Origin: an uncultured Eubacteriales bacterium
GTDB lineage: Bacteria > Bacillota > Clostridia > Christensenellales > Aristaeellaceae
Reading direction: 5' to 3'
NCBI GenBank assembly: GCA_902764875.1
Contig: CACWXP010000002.1
Span: 1 to 64,000 of the forward strand
Length of the DNA stretch: 64,000 nt
This document shows, piece by piece, positions 54,729 through 63,900 of the stretch (position 1 is its first letter; each line of letters starts with the position of its first letter). The position numbers and the translations under genes were made by a program. Under the pieces are notes generated by a model. It made no database searches and had not been told where the DNA came from. It saw nothing but the letters and a program-made list of their open reading frames with translations.

Positions 54729-56525
54729 GTGCAGAACAGAACACATACATGTAATGAACTCCGGCTGGAGAATGCCGGAGAAAAGGTCCGTCTGAGCGGA
54801 TGGGTTGAAAATGTCCGGGAAGTGGGCGGAAACCTGGCCTTTGTCGTGTTGCGCGATTTTTACGGCTGCACCCAGCTGGTGGCAGAAGATGAGAAGATCC
54901 TGAATATTTTCCTGGGTCTGAATAAGGAAAGCGTCGTTTCAGTCACCGGAACCGTTCGGGAACGTGCCAGCAAGAACCCGAAAATGGAAACCGGCGATAT
55001 CGAAGTTGTACCGGACGGGGTTGAAGTACTCGGAAAGTGCCGGTATAACGCGCTTCCGTTCCAGATCAGCCGAAGCCGGGAGGCGGATGAGAGCATCCGG
55101 CTGAAGTACAGATATCTGGATCTGCGAAATCCTGAAGTAAAAAAGAACATCGTGCTGCGGTGCAACGTAGTGAGCGCGCTTCGCCAGGCCATGACGGAAC
55201 AAGGGTTCCTTGAAATCACGACACCGATTCTGACGGCGTCTTCTCCGGAAGGGGCGAGAGATTATCTCGTACCTGCACGGAAACATCCGGGCATGTTCTA
55301 TGCGTTGCCGCAGGCACCCCAGCAGTTCAAACAACTGCTGATGACCAGCGGGTTTGACCGCTATTTCCAGATCGCTCCGTGTTTCCGGGACGAGGACGCG
55401 CGGGGTGACAGAAGTCCGGGCGAATTCTATCAGCTGGATATGGAAATGGCTTTTGCCGGACAGGAAGACGTATTCGCCGTATTGGAGGATGTGCTTCCGC
55501 CTGTGTTTTCCCGGTTTGGAAAGTATCATACGGCGTCTTCGGCGCCTTTCCGCCGGATTCCTTATCTGGAAGCGATGGAAACTTACGGGACGGATAAACC
55601 GGATCTGCGGATTGACCTTACGGTGACGGACGTGACGGGGCTGATCGGCGGATGCGGATTCGGACCGTTTGAAGGCAATGTCGTAAAGGCCGTTGCGGTG
55701 ACGGACTTTACCGCTACACGGAAGCAGATCGACAAGCTTTGCGCAGACGTGAAAGTCGTCAGCGGAAACAAAAGCTATTGGTTCAAACTGGATGAGAACG
55801 GGGAGATCAGCGGAGGAATTGCAAAATTCCTGCAGGAAAAGAAAGAGGAGATTATCCGTTCGCTGAACCTGAAGCCGAACACATTCGTTGCGCTTTCCGC
55901 CGGAAAGAAAGGCGCGGCGCAGAAAACGGCCGGCGTTCTGATCCGTAAACTTGGCGAGCTTTGCCCAAACCATATGGATGCGGAAAAATACGAATTCTGC
56001 TGGATTGTTGATTTCCCGATGTATGAGATCGGCGAGGAAAGCGGGGAACTGGAATTCTGCCACAATCCCTTCTCCATGCCTAACGGCGGCCTTGACGTTC
56101 TGAACAAAGCCGCAGCGGGTGAGGTTGATCCCCTGGAAATCACTGCTTTCCAGTACGACCTGGTTTGCAACGGTGTTGAGCTTTCCTCCGGTGCCGTTCG
56201 GAATCATGACCCTGAGATCATGATCAAGGCATTTGAGATGGTTCGTCTGGGCGAGGAAGACGTCAAGGCCAAGTTCCCGGCCATGTACAACGCTTTCTGC
56301 TACGGCGCGCCGCCTCATGCGGGCATTGCTCCCGGTGTGGACCGGATGGTGATGCTGCTGGCGGGTGAGGATTCCATCCGTGAAGTGATTCCTTTCCCGA
56401 TGAACAAAAATGCCCAGGACGTTATGATGGGCGCCCCGGGACCGGTGGAACAGAAGCAGCTTGATGAGCTCCATATCCGGATTGCGGAGGAAGAAAAGAA
56501 ACCGGAAACCGCGGACGCCGAATAA
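54729..56525 (+). CDS. aspS: Aspartate-tRNA ligase
   Basis: A 598-residue bacterial-type AspRS. The OB-fold anticodon domain (about 1-110), class II core, the inserted GAD domain (about 280-420) and the final motif 3 (GVDRMVMLLAGEDSIREVIPF) are all present. The start is GTG with an AGGGAG site upstream; five bases separate it from hisS. It forms the hisS-aspS operon. Confidence 0.97.
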   Translation: MQNRTHTCNELRLENAGEKVRLSGWVENVREVGGNLAFVVLRDFYGCTQLVAEDEKILNIFLGLNKESVVSVTGTVRERASKNPKMETGDIEVVPDGVEVLGKCRYNALPFQISRSREADESIRLKYRYLDLRNPEVKKNIVLRCNVVSALRQAMTEQGFLEITTPILTASSPEGARDYLVPARKHPGMFYALPQAPQQFKQLLMTSGFDRYFQIAPCFRDEDARGDRSPGEFYQLDMEMAFAGQEDVFAVLEDVLPPVFSRFGKYHTASSAPFRRIPYLEAMETYGTDKPDLRIDLTVTDVTGLIGGCGFGPFEGNVVKAVAVTDFTATRKQIDKLCADVKVVSGNKSYWFKLDENGEISGGIAKFLQEKKEEIIRSLNLKPNTFVALSAGKKGAAQKTAGVLIRKLGELCPNHMDAEKYEFCWIVDFPMYEIGEESGELEFCHNPFSMPNGGLDVLNKAAAGEVDPLEITAFQYDLVCNGVELSSGAVRNHDPEIMIKAFEMVRLGEEDVKAKFPAMYNAFCYGAPPHAGIAPGVDRMVMLLAGEDSIREVIPFPMNKNAQDVMMGAPGPVEQKQLDELHIRIAEEEKKPETADAE

Positions 56526-56538
56526 CAAAGAGGGTCAG

Positions 56539-56567
56539 TTGCCAAAAAAACGGAAATCTGATATAAT
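56539..56567 (+). promoter_or_regulatory. Promoter of the asp23-amaP genes
   Basis: TTGCCA, 17 bases, TATAAT, about 50 bases before the asp23 start. Confidence 0.8.
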
Positions 56568-56619
56568 ATATTAAGTATGTACCATTGAATTGTGAACTCC
56601 AATGAAGGAGGATTGATGC

Positions 56620-57267
56620 ATGGCTGCCAAGAAAGATACGAACGCGATGCCCGCAACACAGGAAAACGACACGACACCTTCCGCGAAAATCACTTATGCC
56701 AACGAAGTGGTCGCCATTATTGCGGGGCTTGCTGCCAACGAGGTTGAAGGCATTGCGGGGATGTGCAGCGTCAGCGGAAACATCCTGAACAAGAACCGGA
56801 ACGTCACCAAGGGCGTTAAGGTTGAAATCGGCACGGAAGAAGCGGCAGTGGATCTGTATGTGATTGTCGAGTACGGAACGCCGATTCAGCGCGCGGCCAT
56901 GGATGCTCAGGAAAATGTCAGGAAGGCAATTGAATCCATGACGGGCCTTCACGTTGTTCGGGTGGATGTCCATGTTCAGGGCGTGAGCTTTGAAAAAGAA
57001 AACAGCGCTCAGAGCAACATCCTGCAGTCCGGCGTTGAAAGCGTAGCGCTGGAAGCGGGAAGCACGGAACCGGAGATGCTGACAGAGCCGGAGACGCCGA
57101 AGCCCGCGACAAAACCGACGGGAAAAGCGGCGGAAAAAGCCGAAGAAAAACCCGAGAATGAACAGGCAGAGAAGAAACCCGCAAAGCCACGGACCAAAAG
57201 CACCAAGGTAAAGAAAGACACAACAGCTGAACCTTCGACCGAGGAAAAACCGGAGAAAGATGCCTGA
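56620..57267 (+). CDS. Asp23/Gls24-family envelope stress protein
   Basis: A 215-residue cytoplasmic protein. Residues about 22-130 form the Asp23/Gls24 domain (ITYANEVVAIIAGLAANEVEGIAGM, VDLYVIVEYGTPI, VRVDVHVQGVSF). The tail (from about 140) is low complexity, rich in Glu, Pro, Lys and Ala, and longer than in Staphylococcus Asp23. Asp23 coats the membrane by binding AmaP, encoded next. AGGAGG lies ten bases before the ATG. Confidence 0.93.
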   Translation: MAAKKDTNAMPATQENDTTPSAKITYANEVVAIIAGLAANEVEGIAGMCSVSGNILNKNRNVTKGVKVEIGTEEAAVDLYVIVEYGTPIQRAAMDAQENVRKAIESMTGLHVVRVDVHVQGVSFEKENSAQSNILQSGVESVALEAGSTEPEMLTEPETPKPATKPTGKAAEKAEEKPENEQAEKKPAKPRTKSTKVKKDTTAEPSTEEKPEKDA

Positions 57268-57277
57268 ACTGTTTTCT

Positions 57278-57302
57278 GACAGAGGAGTGTTCCTCTGTCT
57301 TT
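57278..57302 (+). terminator. Attenuator-like terminator between asp23 and amaP
   Basis: Nine-bp stem GACAGAGGA/TCCTCTGTC, loop GTGT, followed by TTTC. It is weaker than a full terminator and could lower expression of amaP and of nusB downstream. Confidence 0.7.
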
Positions 57303-57331
57303 CTGACTTTTCTGAGAAGTGAGGAATGATC

Positions 57332-58282
57332 ATGAAAATTCGCGTTCTGGACCGTATTCTGGTGGCTGTTGCGGGATTGATTCTGATAGCGGCCTGCGTG
57401 GGGCTGGTGGCACAGGTGTTTTTCGGGGTGGATGTGGCCGGCACCGTTACAGGAGCGCTGAGCGTTAACACGATTCCGAGAAAAATCCTGATCGGTGTGG
57501 TGGCAGCCATTCTGCTGATTCTCGGTGTATACTGCCTGTCGGTACTGTTCCGTCACCCGGGCGGGAAGGACAGATTTGTTTTTCAGAAGCTGGAAAACGG
57601 TGATCTCGCGATTTCCCTGGAAACGCTGGAAACTCTGGTGCGCAAATGCGTGGACCAGCACCAGGAAATCAAGGCGGAAAGCATACGCCTTGAGAACGAC
57701 CGGGACGGCCTGCTGATCATTATCCGCGGAATTGTAGCCGGCGGAGTCAGCATTCCGCTGACGGTGGACAATATGCAGAAGCAGATCAAGCAGTATGTGA
57801 CGGCCTGCAGCGGCGTGGAGATCAAGGGCATCCGGCTGCTGATTGAATCCTCCGGAGAAGACGCAACGGACGCGCCTTTTCTGATTGAGCCCCCGATCAG
57901 GCTGCCAAAGGGCACGGAAGACGCGAAAACAGATGAGATTTCCGAGGCGGAAGCGGCAGAGGCGGTAACGCCTTCAGAAAAACCGGAGGGGATGCCCGCA
58001 GCAGAAACCCCGGCTCTTTCCGAAAGCGCCGCTGCTGCTGCAGCCTTGGCGGCAGCCGAAAGCATGAGGAACAGCCTTGAATTTGAAGAAGACGACCGGC
58101 CTATTCATCAGCAGCTCTTCAGCACCCAGGAGGAACCGTGCATTATGCCGCTTCCGCCTGAAAGCCTTGTGAGCAGCGAAAAAGAGACTTCGGTAACGTC
58201 GGAAACAGCGGAGGTTTCGACATCTGAAGAAAAGATAAAAGCTGAAAAAACGGCGCCCGAAACGGATGATACAAAAGCATAA
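57332..58282 (+). CDS. amaP: AmaP-like membrane anchor of Asp23
   Basis: A 316-residue protein with two N-terminal TM helices (about 8-30 and 50-72) and a cytoplasmic domain of the Asp23-like fold (ISLETLETLVRKCVDQHQEI). A long acidic Ser/Ala-rich tail follows (about 185-316), which is unusual for AmaP (about 180). ATG 57332 has GAGG seven bases upstream; the ATG at 57326 is too close. Confidence 0.85.
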   Translation: MKIRVLDRILVAVAGLILIAACVGLVAQVFFGVDVAGTVTGALSVNTIPRKILIGVVAAILLILGVYCLSVLFRHPGGKDRFVFQKLENGDLAISLETLETLVRKCVDQHQEIKAESIRLENDRDGLLIIIRGIVAGGVSIPLTVDNMQKQIKQYVTACSGVEIKGIRLLIESSGEDATDAPFLIEPPIRLPKGTEDAKTDEISEAEAAEAVTPSEKPEGMPAAETPALSESAAAAAALAAAESMRNSLEFEEDDRPIHQQLFSTQEEPCIMPLPPESLVSSEKETSVTSETAEVSTSEEKIKAEKTAPETDDTKA

Positions 58283-58320
58283 GCATCCGCGGCGGATGAA
58301 TCGAAAGGAGAAGAAAACGC

Positions 58321-58644
58321 ATGAAAAAGTTGAAAATGGGTACTCCCGCTATGGGAATCGCAATCGGTCTGGGACTGGTCGGCGTCGCCGTGCTGATTAT
58401 GCTGATCGGTTTCTGGAAGACACTGCTGCTGGTGGCGCTTTTCGGCATCGGTTTTTTCCTGGGTACGGTTGAAAACAAACAGGAGTTTATCAAGGACACT
58501 GCCAACAAGATTATCCCGGAGAAGGAAGCCAAGGTCATTGACCTGAAAAGCGAAATCACCAGGGAACAGGAAGAACATGCGGTGCCCGTGATGACTGAGG
58601 CACTCAAAGAGCAGCAGACTGCAGAAAAAGAAGACGGAGAATAA
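58321..58644 (+). CDS. DUF2273-family small membrane protein
   Basis: A 107-residue protein with two membrane segments (about 10-30 and 32-50) and a charged C-terminal tail. This domain is typical of the asp23-amaP-DUF2273 envelope cassette. GAAAGGAG precedes the ATG. nusB follows after five bases. Confidence 0.9.
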   Translation: MKKLKMGTPAMGIAIGLGLVGVAVLIMLIGFWKTLLLVALFGIGFFLGTVENKQEFIKDTANKIIPEKEAKVIDLKSEITREQEEHAVPVMTEALKEQQTAEKEDGE

Positions 58645-58649
58645 TACAC

Positions 58650-59096
58650 ATGTCCAGAACAACCGCGCGGTCCGCCGCCATGCAAATGATCTTTGAAAAT
58701 GTTTCCGGAGGTCAGGGCGGAGAAGACACGCTGAAGATGGTATACGATGAGCTTCGGGAGAACGGGATTCCCGGAGAGACAAAAATCGGGAAAAAAGAAC
58801 CGGATGAGGAAGACCGGGCTTTTATTACGGAAACGTTTAACGGGGTACTGAGCCATCTGGAAGAGCTGGATGAAATCATCGGAAAAACCGCAAAAGGATG
58901 GCCTGTTGACCGCATGTCACTGGTGGATCTTACGATTCTTCGGCTTGCGGTTTGGGAAATTCTCTACAATCCGGACGTGCCTGCGAATGTTTCGGTTTCC
59001 GAAGCCCTGGAACTGACGGAAAGGTATTCCGACCCGGAAGACAAACCTTTTGTGAACGGTATTCTGGGTGCTGTTGTCCGGGAACACCAGACATGA
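58650..59096 (+). CDS. nusB: Transcription antitermination protein NusB
   Basis: A 148-residue helical protein that forms the boxA-binding complex with NusE. The MSRTTARSAAMQMIFE start, DRMSLVDLTILRLAVWEIL and the VSEALELTERYSDPEDKPFVNGILGAV end are typical. The stop overlaps the next ATG (ATGA). Confidence 0.95.
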   Translation: MSRTTARSAAMQMIFENVSGGQGGEDTLKMVYDELRENGIPGETKIGKKEPDEEDRAFITETFNGVLSHLEELDEIIGKTAKGWPVDRMSLVDLTILRLAVWEILYNPDVPANVSVSEALELTERYSDPEDKPFVNGILGAVVREHQT

Positions 59097-60073
59097 ACAC
59101 TGCGGTACTCGGACTGGACACCAGCAACTACAGAACCAGTGTTGCCCTGGTGAATGAAGACGGGGAGATTCTTCTGAATTTCAGGGAACTGCTGCCTGTC
59201 CCCCCCGGCGAACGCGGATTGCGGCAGAACGAAGCTGTTTTTGCTCATCTGCGGCAGCTGGCCGCGACGGAAGAGAGCCTGAGAAAAGCGGCGGGCGGTT
59301 CGATCGGCGCGGTGGCAGCCAGCACGGCTCCGCGGGACGGGGCAGATTCCTATATGCCGGTGTTTATGGCAGGCGCTTCCTTCGGACGGCTGACGGCCGC
59401 TGCGATGGGAGTGCCTTTTATCGGAACCACGCATCAGCGGGGGCATCTGGCCGCAGCAAAGGCCGGAAGTGAGCTTGAAGATTCGGAAGATTACCTGGCG
59501 CTTCATCTTTCAGGCGGAACGACGGATTTGCTGGAAGTTCGGAAACAGTCGATCACACAGATCGGCGGGAGCCTGGACCTTCACGCCGGACAGCTTGTGG
59601 ACCGGGCGGGTGTGGCCATGGGCCTTTCATTTCCCGCAGGACCGGAGCTGGAGAAACTGGCGGCGAAAGGCCGCTGCGAGGGACTTCTCGGTTGCAGCAT
59701 GGAAAACGGAGACTTATCCTGCCATTTCAGCGGCGCCGAAAGTCAGGTTCAGCGCTGGATCCTGGACGGGAAACATTCACGGGAAGATATTGCCCTGGAG
59801 ATTTACGACCTGCTCGCACGCACCATCGCCCGGATGCTTTGCGCGGGGGCGGTGAAAACCGGACTCGGGAATGTGCTGGTTACCGGCGGTGTGGCGTCCT
59901 CGGAACTGTTCAGGGAGATGCTTCTGCGACGGCTGCAGGGAATGCGGCATACACCGCGGGCTGTGTTCGGAAAGCCGGACATGAGCGGGGACAACGCTGT
60001 TGGCGTTGCTTTGATTGGGCTTGCCGCACTTCGGCAGGAAAAGGTTCAGGCTTCATCGGGATTCAATGACTGA
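59093..60073 (+). CDS. Kae1/TsaD-like protein (M22 fold)
   Basis: A 326-residue protein of the Kae1/TsaD group. It has the HxxxH metal motif (His114 and His118 in THQRGH), LGLDTSNYRTSVAL at the start and VLVTGGVASSELFREML near the end. TsaD makes the t6A base of tRNA with TsaB and TsaE, but true TsaD proteins usually have VNHLxGH; this one has TTHQRGH, so it may be a paralogue rather than the sole TsaD. A longer frame from 58952 lies within nusB; the ATG at 59093 overlaps its stop. Confidence 0.8.
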   Translation: MNTAVLGLDTSNYRTSVALVNEDGEILLNFRELLPVPPGERGLRQNEAVFAHLRQLAATEESLRKAAGGSIGAVAASTAPRDGADSYMPVFMAGASFGRLTAAAMGVPFIGTTHQRGHLAAAKAGSELEDSEDYLALHLSGGTTDLLEVRKQSITQIGGSLDLHAGQLVDRAGVAMGLSFPAGPELEKLAAKGRCEGLLGCSMENGDLSCHFSGAESQVQRWILDGKHSREDIALEIYDLLARTIARMLCAGAVKTGLGNVLVTGGVASSELFREMLLRRLQGMRHTPRAVFGKPDMSGDNAVGVALIGLAALRQEKVQASSGFND

Positions 60074-60091
60074 ACAGTTGGGGAGAAGAGT

Positions 60092-60946
60092 ATGAGCGCA
60101 CAGATACTGGACGGAATCGTTTTTTCGGCGGAAATCAAGGAAGACGTCAAACGGCGGGTGGCCGCCATGAAAGAGCAGGGTGTGATTCCCGGGCTGGCGG
60201 TGATTCTGGTCGGTGATGACCCGGCAAGCGAGCTCTATGTCCGGAACAAGGGAAAGGGATGCGAGGAAACCGGCATGCTGTCCAGGACGATCCGGATGAA
60301 CGCGGCGGCGACCCAGGAAGAGCTGGAAGCGGAGATTGACCGGCTGAACCGGGATCCGGCCATTCACGGGATTCTGGTGCAGCTGCCTTTGCCCGGACAT
60401 CTGGATGAAGCAGCCGCTTTGGCAAAAATCCTTCCGGAGAAGGACGTGGATGGGTTTCACCTGATCAACGCCGGTCACCTGATGACCGGAACGGAAGGTG
60501 TTACACCCTGCACCCCCAAAGGCGCACTGTACATGATCCGGTCCACAGGCGAGGATCTGAGCGGAAAGGAAGCTGTTGTCATCGGCAGAAGTAATATTGT
60601 CGGGAAACCCATGGCCATGCTCCTGCTGCAGCAGAATTGCACGGTGACACTGTGTCACAGCCGGACGAAAAATCTGGCGGAACATACCCGCCGGGCAGAT
60701 ATCCTGGTTGCTGCAGTCGGGAAGGCCGGCTTTGTAACGGCAGACATGGTGAAGGAAGGCGCAATTGTGATCGACGTCGGGATTAACCGTGTTGACGGCA
60801 AGGTCTGCGGAGACGTGGATTTCGAGAAGGTAAAGGAAAAAGCCGGATGGATCACGCCGGTGCCCGGCGGTGTCGGAAGGATGACGATTGCCATGCTGCT
60901 TTCAAACACTGCGGATGCGGCTGAAAGGACTTTGAAACGTGAATGA
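60092..60946 (+). CDS. folD: Methylenetetrahydrofolate dehydrogenase / cyclohydrolase
   Basis: A 284-residue bifunctional one-carbon enzyme. The catalytic Tyr-Lys pair is in [16 protein letters not shown]; the [11 protein letters not shown] and [11 protein letters not shown] motifs mark the substrate and NADP sites. GGGGAGAAG precedes the ATG. It overlaps xseA by eight bases, the usual Firmicutes order. Confidence 0.97.
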   Translation: MSAQILDGIVFSAEIKEDVKRRVAAMKEQGVIPGLAVILVGDDPASELYVRNKGKGCEETGMLSRTIRMNAAATQEELEAEIDRLNRDPAIHGILVQLPLPGHLDEAAALAKILPEKDVDGFHLINAGHLMTGTEGVTPCTPKGALYMIRSTGEDLSGKEAVVIGRSNIVGKPMAMLLLQQNCTVTLCHSRTKNLAEHTRRADILVAAVGKAGFVTADMVKEGAIVIDVGINRVDGKVCGDVDFEKVKEKAGWITPVPGGVGRMTIAMLLSNTADAAERTLKRE

Positions 60947-62222
60947 GACAGGCGGAATCAGCGTATCCGAACTGAATCTGCTGATTGCGGAAGCCATCCG
61001 AAGAGAGCCGCGGATCCGCAGTGTTACGGTTCGGGGTGAAGTAAGCGGATTCAGACATCACATGGCTTCCGGACACTGGTATTTCTCCCTGAAGGATGAA
61101 GAGTCTGCTGTCAGCTGTGTGATGTTCCGGCAGAATACTTTTCATGCCAGAATCCGGCCCAAAGACGGGGACAGGATTCTGATCAGCGGTTATGTGGACG
61201 TGTATCCGAAAAACGGCAGTTATCAGCTGTATGCCATGAGCCTTCGGCCCGACGGAACCGGGGACCTGTTCCTTCAGTTTGAACAGCTGAAACAAAGGCT
61301 CAGCGCGGAAGGCCTTTTTGATCAGGCACGAAAACGAAGGCTTCCCATGGTGCCGCGAAAAGTGGCGGTGGTTACTTCGGCAAGCGGTGCGGCATGGCAT
61401 GATATTCTGAATGTTTCCGCATTGCGGGATCCGGCTGTGCCGATCGTTCTGATTCCCGTGACGGTGCAGGGAGAAACGGCGGCGGCTCAAATTGCAGCAG
61501 GGATCCGGGCAGCCAACGAACAGACAGATGCGGACGTCGTCATCGTAGCCCGGGGCGGAGGATCCGCGGAGGACCTATGGTGTTTTAATGAAGAACAGGT
61601 GGCCCGAACCGTGGTTGCCAGCCGGATTCCTGTTGTTTCAGGCGTCGGGCATGAGATTGATACCACGATCTGCGACCTGGCCGCGGATGTGCGGGCTTCC
61701 ACTCCCAGCAACGCGGCGGAGATCGTTTTTCCGGACCGAAGGGAACTGCGCGGAAGGACGGAAGCACTGCGGATCAGCCTGAAACGGGCGACGGAAAACG
61801 AGATTGCACGGAAAGACGCCAAAGTTCGTGAAGCGTTGCTGCGTCTGACATGGCTCAGCCCCGAGAAGCGAATCGCCCGGCTGACCTCCGAAAGCGACAT
61901 GCGCCGGGCTGAACTGATCCATGCGATGCAGGTCAGACTTGAGAACACTTCGACGCGTCTGCAGATGGCCGAACCTGCATTGACAGGAGTCCTTTCCAGA
62001 CGTATTGAAAATGCGGAAACGAAGACGATCCGGATGAGGGAGCGGCTGGAAGCCATCAATCCGCTGCGGGTACTTGCCCGGGGGTACGCCATGGTAACAG
62101 ACCCGGAAGGACGGATTGTAACCGGGGCGGAAGAAGCACGGAAAGCGGAGCATGTACACATTCGGTTTGCGGACGGTACGGCGGAAGCTACAATAAAGAG
62201 AAACGGGGAGGCCGGTTTATGA
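60939..62222 (+). CDS. xseA: Exodeoxyribonuclease VII large subunit
   Basis: A 427-residue nuclease subunit. The N-terminal OB domain (about 1-100) is followed by the catalytic part with [18 protein letters not shown] and [12 protein letters not shown] and by a long helical region. GTG start at 60939 overlaps folD. It works with xseB, whose start overlaps its stop (ATGA). Confidence 0.96.
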   Translation: MNETGGISVSELNLLIAEAIRREPRIRSVTVRGEVSGFRHHMASGHWYFSLKDEESAVSCVMFRQNTFHARIRPKDGDRILISGYVDVYPKNGSYQLYAMSLRPDGTGDLFLQFEQLKQRLSAEGLFDQARKRRLPMVPRKVAVVTSASGAAWHDILNVSALRDPAVPIVLIPVTVQGETAAAQIAAGIRAANEQTDADVVIVARGGGSAEDLWCFNEEQVARTVVASRIPVVSGVGHEIDTTICDLAADVRASTPSNAAEIVFPDRRELRGRTEALRISLKRATENEIARKDAKVREALLRLTWLSPEKRIARLTSESDMRRAELIHAMQVRLENTSTRLQMAEPALTGVLSRRIENAETKTIRMRERLEAINPLRVLARGYAMVTDPEGRIVTGAEEARKAEHVHIRFADGTAEATIKRNGEAGL

Positions 62223-62446
62223 ACGAGCAGGAAAAAACACCGAGCTTTGAGGAAAGACTTCTTGAGGTTCAGAAACTGACCGGAAAGATTGAAAGCGGAG
62301 CGCTTCCGCTGGAAGACTCTGTGAAAGAATATGAGCGGGGCATGAAGATTCTGGCGGAACTTTCGTCGGAACTGGAAAACATGAACCGCCGGGTGACGGT
62401 GCTTCAGAACGGCAAAGAAACGGAGGTTTCCGATGAAAGCGTTTGA
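62219..62446 (+). CDS. xseB: Exodeoxyribonuclease VII small subunit
   Basis: A 75-residue two-helix protein with the SFEERLLEVQKLTGKIESGALPLE and SVKEYERGMK motifs. It binds the helical region of XseA. It overlaps the next gene by 14 bases. Confidence 0.95.
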   Translation: MNEQEKTPSFEERLLEVQKLTGKIESGALPLEDSVKEYERGMKILAELSSELENMNRRVTVLQNGKETEVSDESV

Positions 62447-63308
62447 CGAATACAGACGGATGACGGAACAGGCTCTGATCCCGACGCTTTCCTCGCTGGG
62501 AGACATTCCGTCCCCGCTTTGGGAAGCCATGAGCTACAGCCTGGAAGGCGGGGGAAAGAGAATCCGCCCCGTTCTGCTGCTGGCAGCCTGTGAAACAGCG
62601 GGGGGAGAAGCTGAACAGGCACTGCCCTTTGCCTGCGCCCTGGAGATGATCCATACCTACAGCCTGATTCACGATGATCTGCCGGCGATGGACAATGATG
62701 ATCTTCGGCGGGGTCAGCCGACCAACCACAAAGTGTTCGGAGAAAATGTTGCCATTCTGGCCGGCGACGGGCTGCTGAACGCTGCAGCGGAGGTGATGGC
62801 AGCTGCTGCCCTGAAGATGGAAGATCTGCGGGGGCTCCGCGCGATGGAAATCATTATGCGGCATGCCGGCGTTACGGGTATGATTGCCGGACAGAGCGAG
62901 GATGTGTCCTCCGAAGGCCAGGAACCCAGGGAGGACATTGTACGCTATATTCACGAACACAAGACGGCGGACCTTCTGGAAGCGGCCGTGGAAGCCGGGC
63001 TGACGCTGGCCGGTGCGGAAGAAGCGGAAATTGCCGCGGGACGCGAATATGCCTTTCACATCGGACTGGCGTTCCAGATGACGGACGATCTTCTGGATGT
63101 GACGGGAAGCGCGGACAAGCTTGGAAAATCCACGGGGAAAGACCTGGAGCAGAACAAAATGACATGGGTTGCTCTACGGGGCGTTGAAGGCACTGCCGCG
63201 GATGCCCGGAAAGAAATTGAACTGGCCCAAAAGGCACTGGAGGGAATGCCGGGAGATACAGCGCAGTTCGCCGCTTTTGCGGACAGTCTTCTGGGCCGGG
63301 CGCAGTAA
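62433..63308 (+). CDS. ispA: Farnesyl diphosphate synthase (short-chain prenyl transferase)
   Basis: A 291-residue enzyme that joins IPP to DMAPP and GPP. The first Asp-rich motif is HDDLPAMDNDDLRRG and the second is MTDDLLDVTG. GGGKRIRP is the substrate-binding start. CGGAGG lies seven bases before the ATG, inside xseB. The dxs gene that often follows in Firmicutes is not present; a membrane-protein gene comes next. Confidence 0.96.
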   Translation: MKAFDEYRRMTEQALIPTLSSLGDIPSPLWEAMSYSLEGGGKRIRPVLLLAACETAGGEAEQALPFACALEMIHTYSLIHDDLPAMDNDDLRRGQPTNHKVFGENVAILAGDGLLNAAAEVMAAAALKMEDLRGLRAMEIIMRHAGVTGMIAGQSEDVSSEGQEPREDIVRYIHEHKTADLLEAAVEAGLTLAGAEEAEIAAGREYAFHIGLAFQMTDDLLDVTGSADKLGKSTGKDLEQNKMTWVALRGVEGTAADARKEIELAQKALEGMPGDTAQFAAFADSLLGRAQ

Positions 63309-63346
63309 CCGGGGAAAAACAAATGTGAAAATCGGAGGAAACGGAT

Positions 63347-63895
63347 ATGCAGGATCATTTTATTGAAGAAGTCGTTGTGAAACGTAATAACGGGCTGAAC
63401 AGGGCACTGTATATGCTGAGCTGGGTAATTATCGGACTGAGCGGACTGACTGCCGCCTTCATGCTTTCGGCGGTCAGCAGCAGTATATCCCAGGGACAGT
63501 TTCACTGGCCCAGCCTGGTGATGCTTTTGCTGTGCGGCGGCATCTGTGCCTATACCTATTTCTTCCATGACAAGCTTCTGACAGAATACGAATATACCTT
63601 CACTAACGGTTCGCTGGATTTTGCGGAGGTATACAACAACAAAAAGAGGAAATCCCTTGGCAGTCTGAATGTTCGCAATGTTGAAGCCTTCGGGAAAGTG
63701 AATTCCGAGGATTTCAAGCGGTATGTGAACATGCCAGGGATTAAAAGGATGAACTGGTTCCTGAACCGGGACGCGGAACTTTACTACTTCTATTTTACAA
63801 AGGAACAGGACAAGAAAATGATTATTCTGGAGCCCAGCGAAGAGATGGTCGCCAATATCCGGCACTATGTTCCGGCAAGCGCGTGGCGGGTGTAA
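63347..63895 (+). CDS. Two-TM membrane protein (DUF6106-like), unknown function
   Basis: A 182-residue protein with two membrane helices (about 22-42 and 56-74) and a cytoplasmic domain (ENEYEYTFTNGSLDF-like start, DAELYYFYFTKEQDKKMIILEPS near the end). It resembles DUF6106 (from memory). CGGAGG precedes the ATG. A cysteine desulfurase gene follows five bases later. Confidence 0.75.
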   Translation: MQDHFIEEVVVKRNNGLNRALYMLSWVIIGLSGLTAAFMLSAVSSSISQGQFHWPSLVMLLLCGGICAYTYFFHDKLLTEYEYTFTNGSLDFAEVYNNKKRKSLGSLNVRNVEAFGKVNSEDFKRYVNMPGIKRMNWFLNRDAELYYFYFTKEQDKKMIILEPSEEMVANIRHYVPASAWRV

Positions 63896-63900
63896 AGAAG

